Positions 5,778 through 7,043 of a stretch of DNA of 7,043 bases are shown here, in pieces (positions within the stretch are counted from its first letter, which is position 1; every line of letters begins with the position of its first letter). The DNA is from Acidobacteriota bacterium (GTDB lineage Bacteria; Acidobacteriota; Thermoanaerobaculia; Multivoradales; JAHEKO01): the NCBI GenBank assembly GCA_030610025.1, contig JAUWSP010000140.1, forward strand, positions 1-7,043, read 5' to 3'. Below the pieces are notes generated by a model that saw nothing but the letters and a program-made list of their open reading frames with translations, was not told the origin of the DNA and did not search any database. Position numbers and translations under genes: made by a program.

Positions 5778-7022
5778 TCAGTTTCCGATCTGGCCGTTGA
5801 GGTCCAGGGTAGAGAAGACCAGGTCGAAGTTGTCCCTGGCGTTGTCGTTGGCGGCAAGCACACTGCCCTCTTCCCAGATGACGTAGGCAAAGCCGCCTTC
5901 GGGTGCGGCGGCCACCCTCAAGAACCCCACTGGGTCACCCGACAAGCTCGGGACCATCAATTCGCTGTCTCCACCGTCGAGGTCTGCCAACCAGACGCCA
6001 TCTTCGAGGATGTTGAAGCGGCCTCCGAAGGAACCGAAGTAGAGGTTGTCGTCGGCGTCGGAGGAGACGACCGGCAGCTTGCGGTCGCCGGCCTCGACTG
6101 CCAGCCCCAGATGCTGCCACTGGCTCGGCTCGCCGGTCTTGAGGTAGGCATCTCCCCTGCCACTGACCGCGTAGAGGGCGCCGCTCGCCGAGGCGGTGCC
6201 GCTGGGCTCCTCGTCGTCGTTGCCGCTGACGCCGCCCCCGGCCCAGTTCTGACCGGTGTCATCGGAGGTGCGGTAGGCGAAGTTGGTGGGCTTGCCATGG
6301 CGATAGACGACGTGCACCGAGTCATCCACAGGATTCACGAAGACGGAGGCGTAAACGTGATCGTTCCTCCCCAGGGGTAGGCCGTTGGCGGTATCTGGAT
6401 CCGGCAGGATGTTCAGGCTATTGGAGCCCGCCAGGCGGAGCCTGGCACCGACGTATCCTCCAAAAGAGCCTCCCCGTTTGACCATGTAGACGTTGTCCTT
6501 GCTGTCGATGGCGAGGTCCGTGTCCCGATTCAGGATCTCGCTGAAAACTACCCACTGGCTGCCATTCCAGTAGGCGTATCGCCCGGAGCCGTTGCTTCTC
6601 CCTCCCAGCACATGGGGCCTGTCCTTCGAATCGATCGCGATTCGAGGCTTGTTCCGATAGCTCGCATACTGATCGATTCCGGTCCATTGCTCGTTGGACC
6701 AGGTCTCGGAAACGGCATCGAACTTCCGATACCAGAGCTTGCCGTCGCGAGCGTAGGCCAGGTGTACATTGGACAGCGAGTCTGCGGCGATCGCCGGGTA
6801 GGCTCCAGTCGCCACCACCTGCGGACCAAGGCCGTCTGGCGGGGGGTAGATCAGCGACCAGGCACTGAGGTTTCCCGACTCGAAGTCGTCGTCCAGGATT
6901 GGTGTTTGCGCGGCCAGGAATCCAGCGAGGCCAAACAAGGACAGGAAGGACAGGAGGGCCGAGAGGCGACTCCGACTGGATCTCGATTGAAGCTTGATGG
7001 TCATTTTGTCGTGTAGCGCCAT
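5778..7022 (-). CDS. Secreted protein with beta-propeller-like repeats, function unknown
   Basis: Read from ATG 7022 the product has 414 residues. A signal peptide is visible: several Arg/Lys, a hydrophobic core at about 20-37, and LAAQ near residue 39. The mature start, DDDFESG.LSAWS, resembles the opening of many secreted proteins of uncharacterised Acidobacteriota-like genomes (from memory). About six copies of a blade-like motif follow, roughly P-x-[IV]-A-x-D-x-x-x-N-[VL]-[HY], near residues 75-90, 126-140, 168-181, 226-240, 317-330 and 368-383. This suggests a six- or seven-bladed beta-propeller of the BNR/sialidase-like type. I see no catalytic motif and no cysteine. The start was chosen for an AGGTG six bases upstream; GTG 7031 and ATG 7004 are in-frame alternatives. 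It is convergent with the cytochrome operon and so probably a separate transcription unit. Confidence 0.85.
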   Translation of the reverse strand: MALHDKMTIKLQSRSSRSRLSALLSFLSLFGLAGFLAAQTPILDDDFESGNLSAWSLIYPPPDGLGPQVVATGAYPAIAADSLSNVHLAYARDGKLWYRKFDAVSETWSNEQWTGIDQYASYRNKPRIAIDSKDRPHVLGGRSNGSGRYAYWNGSQWVVFSEILNRDTDLAIDSKDNVYMVKRGGSFGGYVGARLRLAGSNSLNILPDPDTANGLPLGRNDHVYASVFVNPVDDSVHVVYRHGKPTNFAYRTSDDTGQNWAGGGVSGNDDEEPSGTASASGALYAVSGRGDAYLKTGEPSQWQHLGLAVEAGDRKLPVVSSDADDNLYFGSFGGRFNILEDGVWLADLDGGDSELMVPSLSGDPVGFLRVAAAPEGGFAYVIWEEGSVLAANDNARDNFDLVFSTLDLNGQIGN

Positions 7023-7028
7023 TTCATA

Positions 7029-7033
7029 CACCT
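7029..7033 (-). promoter_or_regulatory. Ribosome binding site AGGTG for ATG 7022
   Basis: On the minus strand AGGTG ends six bases before the ATG at 7022. This supports that start over GTG 7031, which overlaps the site, and ATG 7004, which has no purine-rich site upstream. Only ten more bases of upstream sequence remain, so no promoter can be assessed. Confidence 0.45.
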
Positions 7034-7043
7034 ATGCAAATCC

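Noticed and set aside
5646..6380. Plus-strand open frame across the convergent junction
   Set aside because: It overlaps the end of the flavoprotein and is antisense to the propeller gene, has no ribosome site, and its product is low-complexity Val/Gly/Ala sequence with no recognisable domain.
5778..7022. Sialidase enzyme
   Set aside because: The blade motifs recall BNR-type repeats, but no sialidase catalytic arginine triad or FRIP-type motif can be seen, so only a propeller-like fold is claimed.

Overview
The window is high-GC DNA, about 60% G+C by eye, from a Gram-negative (two-membrane) bacterium. Evidence for the outer membrane is a predicted outer-membrane beta-barrel ending in Phe; the multiheme c-type cytochromes must mature outside the cytoplasm. 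The repeat style of the cytochromes and the DDDFESG.LSAWS start of the last protein recall uncultured Acidobacteriota (Thermoanaerobaculia-like), with Myxococcota or Gemmatimonadota as alternatives. This placement is from memory and is weak.

Positions 1-5722 hold four plus-strand genes that look like one operon, since no junction has a gap. The first is the 3' part of a multiheme cytochrome (11 CXXCH in the visible 294 residues; its start lies upstream of the window). Next is an exported 588-residue cytochrome with 22 CXXCH, whose centre is four tandem copies of a 71-residue triheme module. The third is a 572-residue protein with a signal peptide, a small SH3/FlgT-like beta domain, a low-complexity linker and a large C-terminal beta-barrel. 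The fourth is a 453-residue membrane-anchored flavoprotein with a two-cluster ferredoxin-type domain fused to an FAD/NAD(P) reductase domain. The cytochromes and barrel resemble a porin-cytochrome electron conduit. The flavoprotein could link this conduit to cytoplasmic NAD(P)H or ferredoxin, so the set is a candidate trans-envelope electron-transfer system. That function is inferred from family resemblance and gene order.

Positions 5723-5777 are a short convergent gap with only a weak hairpin. Positions 5778-7022, minus strand, encode a secreted protein with about six beta-propeller-like blades, probably unrelated to the operon. Its promoter lies beyond the window. I saw no tRNA, rRNA, CRISPR array, insertion sequence or riboswitch.
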